Assembly (NCBI RefSeq): GCF_030123405.1
Contig: NZ_CP126110.1
Span: 1,240,001-1,304,000, forward strand
Direction of reading: 5' to 3'
DNA: 64,000 nt
Source of the DNA: Neobacillus sp. WH10
Lineage (GTDB): Bacteria > Bacillota > Bacilli > Bacillales > Cytobacillaceae
Shown here: one piece after another, positions 36,305 through 44,582 of the stretch
How the letters are laid out: each line of letters opens with the position of its first letter
How positions within the stretch are numbered: the first letter of the stretch is position 1
Made by a program: the position numbers and the translations under genes
The notes under the pieces: model-generated
Told to the model about the DNA's origin: nothing
The model's input: the letters and a program-made list of their open reading frames with translations, nothing else
Database searches by the model: none

Positions 36305-37010
36305 TCCTGTTCGATAAAGCCACGCATTCGGACAAGAGAAGGTAATTTTCTGCTCATCCTGTCCGAATAAGCCATGGATTCGGACTACCAAAGGTAATTT
36401 CCTGCATGTCCTGTCCGAATGAGCCTCGCATTCGGACAAGACAAGGCAATATCCAGCTAATCCTGTCCGAATAAGCTTTGCATTCGGACAAGAGAAGGCG
36501 ATGTCCAGCTAATCCTGTCCGAATAAGCCTCGCATTCGGACAAGGCAAGGTAATATCCAGCTAATCCTGTCCGAATAAGCCTCGCATTCGGACAAGAGAA
36601 GGCGATGTTCAGCTAATCCTGTCCGAATAAGCCTCGCATTCGGACAAGGCAAGGTAATATCCAGCTAATCCTGTCCGAATGAGCCTCGCATTCGGACAAG
36701 ACAAGGTAATATCCAGCTAATCCTGTCCGAATAAGCCTAGCATTCGGACAAGAGAAGGCGATGTCCAGCTAATCCTGTCCGAATAAGCCTAGCATTCGGA
36801 CAAGAGAAGGCGATGTCCAGCTAATCCTGTCCGAATGAGCCTCGCATTCGGACAAGACAAGGCAATATCCAGCTAATCCTGTCTGAATAAGCTATGGATT
36901 CGGACTACAACAGGTAATTTCCTGCATGTCCTGTCCGAATGGGCCTCGCATTCGGACAAGACAAGGAAATTTTCAGCTTATCCTGTCTGAATAAGCCTCC
37001 CATTCTGACT
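36305..37010. repeat. Array of 14 tandem 52-bp palindrome-bearing repeats
   Basis: The core GTCCGAAT (or variants) starts at 36309, 36361, 36413 and every 52 bases to 36985, without one insertion or deletion across 676 bp. Each typical unit holds the dyad GTCCGAAT / ATTCGGAC with a 9-base centre (AAGCCTCGC), then AAGAGAAGGCGATGTCCAGC or close variants. First and last units are more degenerate. Minus-strand open frames here only reflect the periodicity (52 is not a multiple of 3). No cas gene and no unique spacers, so this is not CRISPR. The following 37011-37319 shows no gene. Confidence 0.9.
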
Positions 37011-37319
37011 ATCAACAAGCAAATCCACATAATGATGCCATTATCGGCGGTTTTTTCTTATTGCAAGATCGGGTGCTTTAGCTTTAGGTGATTAAGGAGA
37101 AGCCTTAATTTGATTATCATTTAGTCCATTGGAATATTAAAAATGGAGTGATAAACTGAAAGCAGTTTTACATACTAAAATCTTTGTCATTTAACTGTTT
37201 TGCACCTGAAAACTGAACCCTTCAATTCTAAAGGAGTTTTAGTTTTAATAAAAATTGCTTCATATGGTTGTTTTGATTTAAACTAAAAAACAAATGTAGA
37301 AACATGTGGTGAGTGATAG

Positions 37320-38081
37320 ATGGAAAAACAAGTAGAAAAAACATACGATATTATGGAGGTCTGCCTGCTTGCGGGGAAAATCATGCTGCAAAGCGGCGGA
37401 GAAACGTACCGGGTTGAAGATACAATGATGCGGATTGCCGCCTCCTTCGGTATTGAAAATACACATAGCTATGTAACCCCAACAGGTATTATTTTTTCAG
37501 CAGAAAGTTCGGAGCCAACAAGGACCAAGCTTATCCGAATATCAGAGCGTTCCACAGACCTGAAGAAGGTCGCCATGGTGAATAGTATATCTAGAAGTAT
37601 TAGCAGTGGGGAAGTTAATCTGAAGGAAGCTTTGGTGCAGTTAAAGGAAATTGAATCCCTGGACGTTACATTTCCCTTTCGGATTCAAGTGGCTGCTGCC
37701 TCATTAGCTAGCGGCTGTTTTATGATTATGTTTAAGGGTGGCTGGAATGATTTTATCCCGGCTATGATATCGGGGGGAGCAGGTTTTTATAGCTTCGTTC
37801 GGTTCCACCGATTTGTCCCGATCAAATTTTTCTCAGAGTTTTTGGCATCCTTTGTGATTGGTTTACTTTCTTTTTTGTTCGTAAAAATAGGTGTCGGTCA
37901 TCAATTAGATAAAATTATTATTGGTTCGGTTATGACCCTGGTACCAGGCCTTTTGGTGACCAATGCAATTAGAGATTTAATGGCGGGGCATTTGGTTTCA
38001 GGTTTGTCCAAAGGAGCGGAAGCATTTCTGACGGCCTTCGCCATTGGTACGGGAATTGCCGTTGTATTATCGTTTTTATGA
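37320..38081 (+). CDS. Threonine/serine exporter, ThrE/YjjP half
   Basis: A 253-residue protein: a cytoplasmic N-terminal domain with AGKIMLQSGGETYRVEDTM and SYVTPTGIIFS, then five membrane helices ending in RDLMAGHLVSGLSKGAEA. It forms an exporter with the YjjB-like half encoded downstream, splitting the ThrE architecture into two genes. A GGTGAGTGAT site precedes ATG. Confidence 0.8.
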   Translation: MEKQVEKTYDIMEVCLLAGKIMLQSGGETYRVEDTMMRIAASFGIENTHSYVTPTGIIFSAESSEPTRTKLIRISERSTDLKKVAMVNSISRSISSGEVNLKEALVQLKEIESLDVTFPFRIQVAAASLASGCFMIMFKGGWNDFIPAMISGGAGFYSFVRFHRFVPIKFFSEFLASFVIGLLSFLFVKIGVGHQLDKIIIGSVMTLVPGLLVTNAIRDLMAGHLVSGLSKGAEAFLTAFAIGTGIAVVLSFL

Positions 38082-38143
38082 AATGGGAAAGAGCGATGCA
38101 AGTTTAGCGCTTGATATACATTTTTGGGCAATGTATGAAGTGA

Positions 38144-38187
38144 AGCCCTAGCTTTGCTCACACCGCCTTTATTAGGTGACTAGGGCT
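38144..38187 (+). other. Hairpin between the exporter halves
   Basis: AGCCCTAG pairs with CTAGGGCT, and inside it TCACACC pairs with GGTGA. No T-run follows, so it is not a plain terminator; it may stabilise or process the transcript between two co-directional partner genes 186 bases apart. Confidence 0.45.
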
Positions 38188-38267
38188 AGTACTCTGAATT
38201 TATTTCCATGGTAAGTGGTGGCATGGAATGCCATATTGGTTTTTTATGAAGGTGAGGCGGATGTAGA

Positions 38268-38726
38268 GTGGCGATTTTTGCTCAGTTAATAACAAGCTTT
38301 ATTGCTACGGGTGCGTTTGGAATCATTTTTAATGCGCCAAAAGAAACATTAGTAAAATGTGGACTGATTGGAATGGGGGGCTGGTTGATTTATTATCTTC
38401 TTGAAGGATATTTTAACGATGCCATTTTAGCAACTCTGATTGCTACCATTTTTATTTCCGTCTTAAGTCAGGAATTGGCAAAGTTTTATAAAACGCCCGT
38501 CATTATTTTTAGTGTTGCAGGAATTATTCCGCTGGTCCCGGGTGGTCTGGCCTATGATGCCATGCGGAACTTTGTGGAGAATGACTACAATGCTGCATTA
38601 GGATTAGCAGCCAAAGTGTTCATGCTTGCAGGAGCCATTGCCTTCGGGCTAGTCTTTTCAGAAGTAATCAATCGAGTGATACGAAAAATTAATCAAAATA
38701 AAATACGGATAAAGAACCCCTTTTAG
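38268..38726 (+). CDS. Threonine/serine exporter, YjjB half
   Basis: A 152-residue protein with about five membrane helices and the family pattern AFGIIFNAPKETL and GIIPLVPGGLAYDAM, partner of the preceding ThrE/YjjP half. GTG start; GAGGCGG lies upstream. Its stop is inside the terminator stem. Confidence 0.8.
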   Translation: MAIFAQLITSFIATGAFGIIFNAPKETLVKCGLIGMGGWLIYYLLEGYFNDAILATLIATIFISVLSQELAKFYKTPVIIFSVAGIIPLVPGGLAYDAMRNFVENDYNAALGLAAKVFMLAGAIAFGLVFSEVINRVIRKINQNKIRIKNPF

Positions 38727-38749
38727 TGAATCTCTAAAAGGGGATTTTT
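38717..38749 (+). terminator. Intrinsic terminator after the exporter genes
   Basis: CCCCTTTTAG-TGAATCT-CTAAAAGGGG followed by ATTTTTC. Confidence 0.8.
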
Positions 38750-38903
38750 CTTAAGGATAACTTAAGAAAAAACAATTATTCTTAAGTTGGAAATGATTTT
38801 CCTTTATCGATTTAATACTATTTGATATGGTTATATAATATGATATTAATAACTTAACTGTATAACCTCGCAAAATTTTTTACAAGGATTGGTATACATA
38901 TCT

Positions 38904-39728
38904 ATGAAAAAAATGGTGCTTATCAATATTATGCTATTGATATTATTAATTGGTCTAAAAACAATATCAGCAGGCAAGTTTAACTTGCAGACTGTCGTTG
39001 AAGTGAAGGAAGCAGTACAATCTAAGACAAGTAAGGTTGTGTCTCAATTAGACACTAAACTACAAAATACAAGTAAAAACTTCCTTAAGGGTGAAGGGGA
39101 ACCTTTAAGGAAAGATACAAAAAATAGTGAAGAGCCAATTTTTCCAGATAGTATGCTGCTGGATGTGCCATTATTGAATCAGATGGATCAACCTAAACTT
39201 TTCAATGGCTGTGAGGTAACGAGTTTGGCGATGATTCTTAACTATCATGGGATGAAAGTGACAAAAAACGAATTGGCAAAAAATATAAAAACAGTCCCTT
39301 TAACCTATCAAAATGGAAAAAAGGGAAATCCAAATGTTGGATTTGTCGGAGATATGGCAAATGGTCCTGGATTAGCAGTTTACAATAAACCGGTATTTGA
39401 ACTGACTCAGAAATATGCGGGGGATAGAGCAGTTAATTTAACGAATAGTTCCTTTAATGATTTACTAAAAAAGGTGGGGCAAGGGCTACCTGTGTGGATA
39501 ATTACAACTAATAACTTTTCACCAGTCTCGAATTTTCAAACGTGGGATACTCCGCAAGGAAAAATAGATATTACCTTTAGTGAGCATAGTGTCGTGATTA
39601 CCGGATATGATGAAAACTATATCTATGTAAATGATCCATATGGAGAGAAAAACAAAAAATTAAACCACGAGAGTTTTATTAAGGCATGGGAGCAAATGGG
39701 TAAACAAGCGATTGTTATCGAAAAATAA
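38904..39728 (+). CDS. Secreted C39-like cysteine peptidase family protein
   Basis: A 274-residue protein with an N-terminal hydrophobic segment (signal peptide or anchor), a charged linker, and a peptidase C39-like domain: LLNQMDQPKLFNGCEVTSLAM with the candidate Cys, then FSEHSVVITGYDENYIYVND with the candidate His and Asp. Resembles YvpB-type proteins of Bacillus; substrate unknown. The binding site AAGGATT is rather far from the ATG at 38904, so start is approximate. Confidence 0.75.
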   Translation: MKKMVLINIMLLILLIGLKTISAGKFNLQTVVEVKEAVQSKTSKVVSQLDTKLQNTSKNFLKGEGEPLRKDTKNSEEPIFPDSMLLDVPLLNQMDQPKLFNGCEVTSLAMILNYHGMKVTKNELAKNIKTVPLTYQNGKKGNPNVGFVGDMANGPGLAVYNKPVFELTQKYAGDRAVNLTNSSFNDLLKKVGQGLPVWIITTNNFSPVSNFQTWDTPQGKIDITFSEHSVVITGYDENYIYVNDPYGEKNKKLNHESFIKAWEQMGKQAIVIEK

Positions 39729-39772
39729 AAAACATCATTTTTAAAATTTCATATCTACATGGTGAATGGGCG

Positions 39773-39810
39773 AAGGCAGAGGAATGTAAATATCCCTCTG
39801 CCTTCTTTGC
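39773..39810 (+). terminator. Intrinsic terminator
   Basis: AAGGCAGAGG and CCTCTGCCTT arms with a 12-base loop, followed by CTTTGCTTT. The stretch 39811-40067 holds nothing I can identify. Confidence 0.75.
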
Positions 39811-40067
39811 TTTGGATTCATTTAGAATCCATATTGTAACTTGTGAATGGTTGTCTTTTTATCATTCATCCATCGCAAGGTAAAAACTTTATTTATTGTA
39901 ATTGTTAATAAAAACAAGTTTGCCGCGGTTATTCTTCCACCTGATGGTTTTATACCTAAACGACGTAAGCCCTACCTCTCTTACATCCTAACGGCTCCGA
40001 AGCCGATCCAGTGTGAATAAGTTTTTATTTTAAAACATAAGCAGAATGCCAGAAAAAAATTCTTACA

Positions 40068-40439
40068 TTGCGTATCTTATCTATTACAAGTTACTTTAAT
40101 GTGAAGCACAAATATTTATATTACATTAATTGGTTTGTTTTGTCAATAGTTGTTGAGATTTTATATCTTCGAAAAAATAAACTAGAACCAAGATCAGGCT
40201 TCCGGGTACCGTTTGTACCATATATCCCAATTCTAGCCTTCTTATTTTGTGGGTATTTAGACCTGCAGATGCCGGCAATATCGTGGATCAGCTTTGGTGT
40301 TTGGCACGTAATTGGATTGATTGTTTACATTGGTTATGGACACAAGCATTTAACCTTGAATACCTCGGTGGAGCCGATGAAGAAAGTAGGTTTAATAATT
40401 GTATTAAACAAAAATGGGAAAAATAGAATAATAAAATGA
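40068..40439 (+). pseudogene. C-terminal remnant of an APC amino acid permease
   Basis: The segment EILYLRKNKLEPRSGFRVPF, followed by VPYIPILAFLFCGYLDLQMP and GVWHVIGLIVYIGYGHKHL, is the last two membrane helices of an APC-family (YfnA-like) amino acid permease, normally about 460 residues. Only about 100 residues survive, with no binding site at its ATG and unrelated sequence in front. A 5' deletion remnant. Confidence 0.75.
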
Positions 40440-40440
40440 T

Positions 40441-40470
40441 AAGGACTTGCCAAAAGCAAGCCCTTTTTTT
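40441..40470 (+). terminator. Intrinsic terminator
   Basis: AAGGACTTGC-CAAAA-GCAAGCCCTT followed by TTTTT; probably the original terminator of the lost permease gene. Confidence 0.75.
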
Positions 40471-40620
40471 GTGGATTTTATCGAAATGTGTCGAAAATCG
40501 TAGTTTTTTCTTTTTAATTGTAATTTTTTTCGTAAAAAGATGGTAATATGGTAGGAGAGGAAATATTTATTAGTTTTTTAGATTATTTGTTCATAGAAAT
40601 AGACCAAGGGAGCTACTTAC

Positions 40621-41874
40621 ATGGAGGAAAGCAGTAATAGTCCTAAATTAATATTTGAAGAGAATAAGGCAAATAAATTATTTTTATGGTTATTTTATTT
40701 CTTGTTTTTTTTCTTTGATATTTTCTATAACTACATTTCTTCTTTTAAATTCAAAGAAGAAATAGTATTAATAACTAGGGATGGTCTAGGTTTTTGGCTT
40801 TATATTTGTGTTTTTAGTTTATTGCCAATTTCCATTTATATTTCAAAAAAGGGAAATCCTTATGTTGTAAAATACGTGTTTGTTATAGGATATTTAGTCA
40901 TAGATGTTATTGATAACTTTTTAAAGTATTATGGTACTTCAAAAACTTTTTTTTCTGGTAATATTGTTGAGCTATTATTTATTCTTTATTCACCAATTTT
41001 TGTGAATAAAAAATATCTTTTGACTGTCTCTTTAGGATTAATAGGTAAGTATTTGTTTTTAGGATTAATCCTGCAAGATTTCAATGTAGCTTTTCCAATA
41101 CTTGTATTTATTGCCCTGTCAGCACTAGCCTACCTTTTATTATTACGATTTATATCTTATGTTAAGTCCTTAACGACTGCTTACGAGGAGCTCCGTCAAA
41201 AAGAAAAATTAGTTGTAGTCGGTCAAATGGCTGCAGCAATTGGCCATGAAATTAGGAACCCACTTTCTTCACTTAAAGGCTTTACACAGTTACAACAGGA
41301 AAGTTACCCGAATACAAACGATTTTTATCCAATCATGATTCAGGAAATCGATCGGATTAATTTTATCGTTAATGATTTGATGTATCTTGGAAAACCAAAG
41401 GAAATGCAATTTGAAAAAGCTAGGATTGAAGAAATTATTGCCTATACACTTTCCATTACACAGCAGCAAGCTGAAAGGCAAGGAGTAACAGTTGAGACGA
41501 CTATTGCTGGGGCTTTACCATCTCTCGATTGTGATGAAAAGCAACTGAAACAGGTCTTTCTTAATTTAATCAAAAATGCAATTGAATCAATGCCTGAAGG
41601 GGGAAGGATCCTGGTACATGCTAAAGGTATTGAGAGTCATAAAATGTATATTTCCATTCAGGATGAAGGCTGCGGGATTGCTGATGAAAATATCCTAAAT
41701 CTAGGAGAACCATTTTTTACAACGAAAAAGGATGGAACAGGTCTTGGTTTAATGGTTACGAACCAGATCATCAAGGACCACGATGGTAAGTTAAAAATAG
41801 AAAGTGAGATTGGAAAAGGAACAAGGGTTAAAGTTATGTTACCAATATCACATAAAAAAAATGGAAATGAATAG
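40621..41874 (+). CDS. Membrane sensor histidine kinase
   Basis: A 417-residue kinase. Residues about 1-185 form six membrane helices with short loops and no known ligand domain; then HisKA (AIGHEIRNPLSSLKGFTQL, His about 208) and HATPase (NLIKNAIESMP, DEGCGI, GTGLGLM), KinB-like in the catalytic half. The input domain is homologous to that of the following HD-GYP protein: compare FSGNIVELLFILYSPIFVNK here with YSSGNVVEVFLMLSLPLFLD there. No response regulator is adjacent. It may feed the sporulation phosphorelay or respond to the peptide encoded downstream; both are inference. Confidence 0.85.
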   Translation: MEESSNSPKLIFEENKANKLFLWLFYFLFFFFDIFYNYISSFKFKEEIVLITRDGLGFWLYICVFSLLPISIYISKKGNPYVVKYVFVIGYLVIDVIDNFLKYYGTSKTFFSGNIVELLFILYSPIFVNKKYLLTVSLGLIGKYLFLGLILQDFNVAFPILVFIALSALAYLLLLRFISYVKSLTTAYEELRQKEKLVVVGQMAAAIGHEIRNPLSSLKGFTQLQQESYPNTNDFYPIMIQEIDRINFIVNDLMYLGKPKEMQFEKARIEEIIAYTLSITQQQAERQGVTVETTIAGALPSLDCDEKQLKQVFLNLIKNAIESMPEGGRILVHAKGIESHKMYISIQDEGCGIADENILNLGEPFFTTKKDGTGLGLMVTNQIIKDHDGKLKIESEIGKGTRVKVMLPISHKKNGNE

Positions 41875-42044
41875 TTCTACAATTATACAAATATCGGTAA
41901 AATAAAGTGTTCCAACGCCTTTTCCAATGAGATATAATGTAGAGGAATATTGGATTTTGATAGATTTTGTAAAAAAGATAAAAGGACTATTAAATATTAG
42001 TAATTTCTGTTAGGAGTACGTGGTAGATACACTTGGAGGTTTAT

Positions 42045-43211
42045 ATGATTTCGCATGAAGAGCAACGTACCGTCAAATGGTTTCTTCTATTTTTCTATAT
42101 TATTGTAATTGGTTACGACTTTTTTTATTATTTCTTTTTACCTATTTTTGTTACGGATAAGAAGAGTGGTGTACCTAGTAATTTTTGGTACTTAAACTAT
42201 CTAGTATTATTGATTTTGATTCCAGTTATGTATTATTTAAGTAAAGTAAATAAGCAATCTTGGATTAAATATGTGTTTATTATTAGCTATTTATCAACTG
42301 CTTTTATTGTTGATATTATAACCTATTGGGATAGAGGAAAGGACTATTCAAGTGGGAATGTGGTTGAGGTATTTTTGATGTTATCATTACCTCTATTCCT
42401 TGATAAAAGATACTTTTGGTTAGTTAGTCTTGGATTAGCCGCAAAATACATTCTTACTAGCATTATACTACATATCTCCTTTTTTCTTATCCTACCGATT
42501 ATATTAATTGTAATTTTATCTATAATGTCCTTTTTCTTGTTAGTTCGCTTTCAAGGTTATGTTAAAGCAATAAGCACTTCGTACGATAACCAGTTGAAGG
42601 GAATTGTAAAAGGCGTTATTGCCACTCTAGAGCTTAAAGATCCTTACACAAGGGGACATAGCGAACGAGTTGCCAGCTATGCTTTATTATTAGCACAAGG
42701 GTTAGAAAAGTTTTCGGAAGATGAACAAAAATCATTTTATTATGCATGCTTACTACATGATATTGGAAAGGTTCATATTCCTGATCAGATTCTTATGAAA
42801 CCAGGGAGACTGACAAAAGAGGAATTTGAAATTATTAAATCCCATCCTGTTGTAGGGGCTGACGCTGTCAAGAATGTCGAGGGAATAAAGGATTGTATTT
42901 GTGTTATTCGTTCACATCATGAGCGCTGGGATGGAGGAGGATATCCAGAGCAATTAAAGGGAGAGGAAATTCCTCTACTTGCTCGAGTGGCTTCTATTGC
43001 GGATGCCTTTGATGCGATGACATCTTCAAGATCTTATCGGGCAGCTATGCCGGTTGAAGAAGCCTATCAGCGTATTATTGAAGGTAAGGGTTCCCAATTT
43101 GATCCAATGCTCATAGAAGAATTCAAAAATGTCTTCCCTGCATGGGTCAAATTTCATGAAAAATATCCATGGACAAAAGAATGGGAATTTCCTAAGGAGG
43201 TGGAAAAATGA
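42045..43211 (+). CDS. Membrane HD-GYP phosphodiesterase
   Basis: A 388-residue protein with the same six-helix input domain as the preceding kinase (residues about 1-185), followed by an HD-GYP domain: TRGHSERVA (about 203), LLHDIGKVHIPD (about 236), SHHERWDGGGYPE (about 292) and ADAFDAMTSSRSYR. HD-GYP enzymes usually degrade cyclic di-GMP. The frame opens with TTG at 42033, but TTGGAGGT is the binding site for the ATG at 42045. Its 3' end carries AAGGAGGTGG, the binding site of the peptide gene that overlaps its stop codon. Confidence 0.85.
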   Translation: MISHEEQRTVKWFLLFFYIIVIGYDFFYYFFLPIFVTDKKSGVPSNFWYLNYLVLLILIPVMYYLSKVNKQSWIKYVFIISYLSTAFIVDIITYWDRGKDYSSGNVVEVFLMLSLPLFLDKRYFWLVSLGLAAKYILTSIILHISFFLILPIILIVILSIMSFFLLVRFQGYVKAISTSYDNQLKGIVKGVIATLELKDPYTRGHSERVASYALLLAQGLEKFSEDEQKSFYYACLLHDIGKVHIPDQILMKPGRLTKEEFEIIKSHPVVGADAVKNVEGIKDCICVIRSHHERWDGGGYPEQLKGEEIPLLARVASIADAFDAMTSSRSYRAAMPVEEAYQRIIEGKGSQFDPMLIEEFKNVFPAWVKFHEKYPWTKEWEFPKEVEK

Positions 43212-43279
43212 AAATTCGTAAACTTAAAAAGATTAAGACAACTTGCTGGTGGTGTGCATATGTAGGAATAAAGCCATAA
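43208..43279 (+). CDS. 23-residue Cys/Trp-rich peptide, candidate modified-peptide precursor
   Basis: Reads MKIRKLKKIKTT then CWWCAYVGIKP and stop. The ATG overlaps the HD-GYP stop as ATGA and follows AAGGAGGTG by 5 bases, the strongest binding site in the region, so translation is very likely. A basic 12-residue leader-like half precedes a CWWC-containing core-like half. The next gene encodes a PqqD-like domain fused to an M50 membrane peptidase, the usual type of partner for a ribosomally made, processed peptide. No radical SAM or cyclase gene is adjacent. I know of no described family with this sequence; precursor status is inference. Confidence 0.6.
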   Translation: MKIRKLKKIKTTCWWCAYVGIKP

Positions 43280-43283
43280 CAAA

Positions 43284-43319
43284 GTGGGATGCTAGCTTAA
43301 TGCTACGCATCCTTCTTTC
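43284..43319 (+). terminator. Attenuator hairpin between peptide and peptidase
   Basis: GGATGC-TAGC pairs with GCTA-C-GCATCC (one bulge, 5-base loop) and is followed by TTCTTTC. A partial terminator here would give more peptide than peptidase transcript. Confidence 0.6.
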
Positions 43320-43349
43320 ATGATAAATAAAATGTTAAAGGGTGTTAAA

Positions 43350-44528
43350 ATGATCATTGCACTCGATTCACATCTTATGTTGGTTCCGATTAATATTCGT
43401 AAGGATAAAAAACATTATATTGTCGAAGATAAGGATTCTGGTGAGTTTTATGAAATGCCAGAGATTTGTATTGATGCGATCAACTTAATGAATCAAGGTG
43501 ATCGCTTAGGAGAGATTGAGAGAAAACTTAAGGGAAAATATCCTGATGATGAAGTAGATATTCTCGATTTTGCTGGACAGTTACTAGAATTGGAATTGAT
43601 TGAGGAAATTGAGGGGGTAAAGGTTGAAAAAAAGATTCAGCTAAAAGAAGCAAAGGGCTTTTTATGGATCTCATCAAAGTTTGGAAAACTCTTCTTTAAT
43701 AAGTTTACCTATCTTTTGTATATATCCTTATTTGTAATAAATCTCATCCTATTCATTTCCAAACCTTCCTTAATTCCTCATCATGAAGATATATTTGTTT
43801 TTGATATTATGGTACTTAATGTAATTTTATGGATGACTTTTACGTTTTTTCTAGTGCTTATCCACGAGTTTGGGCATATTTTGGCCATAAGAGCATATAA
43901 CCTGCCAACAAAATTGGAGATTGGTCATCGTTTATTTTTTGTTGTCTTTGAGACAGATATGTCATCGATTTGGAAACTAGCACCTAAAGATAGGAATGTG
44001 TTATTTTTAGCAGGTCTTTGTTTCGATACGGTAATTCTTTTTATTTCCTTAGTCTGTCAATTAGTTTTTTCGAATTCAGGGATTATCATTGGTTTAACCA
44101 GTCTGGCTGTTTTTGATATTTTTATGAGAATTGCTTTTCAATGCTGCTTTTATATGAAAACAGATTTATATTTTGTCTTTGAAAATGTATCTGGATGTTA
44201 CAATCTGATGGAAAATGCAAATCAGACTATTAGTAAATGGTTTCCGATTCTTAAAAATAACTCTCTGGACGAGACTGAATTCGAAAGCGAACGAAAGACG
44301 ATATTCTTATATGCTATTTTCTGTGTCGTTGGAATAGTATTAACCATCTTCTTATATGCAAAATATTATATTCCGGAAATAATCCATGCTGCAAAACTTC
44401 TGCTTCCAGGTTATTTAAAATCACCAACAAGCCTCGCTTTTTGGGATGCTGTAGTTTTCACACTGCAGGTTGGCATCTTCTTAATATTGCTTTTGAATTC
44501 ATGGCGAAAAAAATACCTCAAAAATTAA
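43350..44528 (+). CDS. PqqD-like domain fused to M50-type membrane zinc peptidase
   Basis: A 392-residue protein. Residues about 1-95 resemble PqqD/RiPP recognition elements (YIVEDKDSGEFYEMP, INLMNQGDRLGEIE, LLELELIEEIEG). The rest has several membrane helices with zinc motif HEFGH (about residue 171) and a candidate third ligand in MKTDLYF (about 269), as in peptide zinc metalloproteases such as YydH. AAAGGGTG supports the ATG at 43350 over 43320. Predicted role: binds the leader of the adjacent 23-mer and cleaves it in the membrane. No exporter gene is adjacent. Confidence 0.75.
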   Translation: MIIALDSHLMLVPINIRKDKKHYIVEDKDSGEFYEMPEICIDAINLMNQGDRLGEIERKLKGKYPDDEVDILDFAGQLLELELIEEIEGVKVEKKIQLKEAKGFLWISSKFGKLFFNKFTYLLYISLFVINLILFISKPSLIPHHEDIFVFDIMVLNVILWMTFTFFLVLIHEFGHILAIRAYNLPTKLEIGHRLFFVVFETDMSSIWKLAPKDRNVLFLAGLCFDTVILFISLVCQLVFSNSGIIIGLTSLAVFDIFMRIAFQCCFYMKTDLYFVFENVSGCYNLMENANQTISKWFPILKNNSLDETEFESERKTIFLYAIFCVVGIVLTIFLYAKYYIPEIIHAAKLLLPGYLKSPTSLAFWDAVVFTLQVGIFLILLLNSWRKKYLKN

Positions 44529-44537
44529 TTTGTGGCA

Positions 44538-44574
44538 AACCTTTGTCTAAAATAATATTTCTAAGGGTTTTTTT
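44538..44574 (+). terminator. Intrinsic terminator after the peptidase gene
   Basis: AAACCTT pairs with AAGGGTTT (one bulge) and is followed by a run of T. Confidence 0.5.
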
Positions 44575-44582
44575 CCTCGAGG

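Noticed and set aside
36152..36548. Minus-strand frames of 95 and 64 codons
   Set aside because: Peptides rich in repeated CPNA, IRTG units produced by the 52-bp repeat read through all three phases; not genes.
36305..37010. CRISPR array
   Set aside because: Repeats are contiguous 52-bp units with variable positions spread along the unit; no unique spacers of constant length between identical repeats, and no cas genes in the window.
40304..40322. TGGCAC-N-TTG sequence as a third sigma-54 promoter
   Set aside because: The -12 GC doublet is missing at the required distance and the site lies inside the permease remnant.
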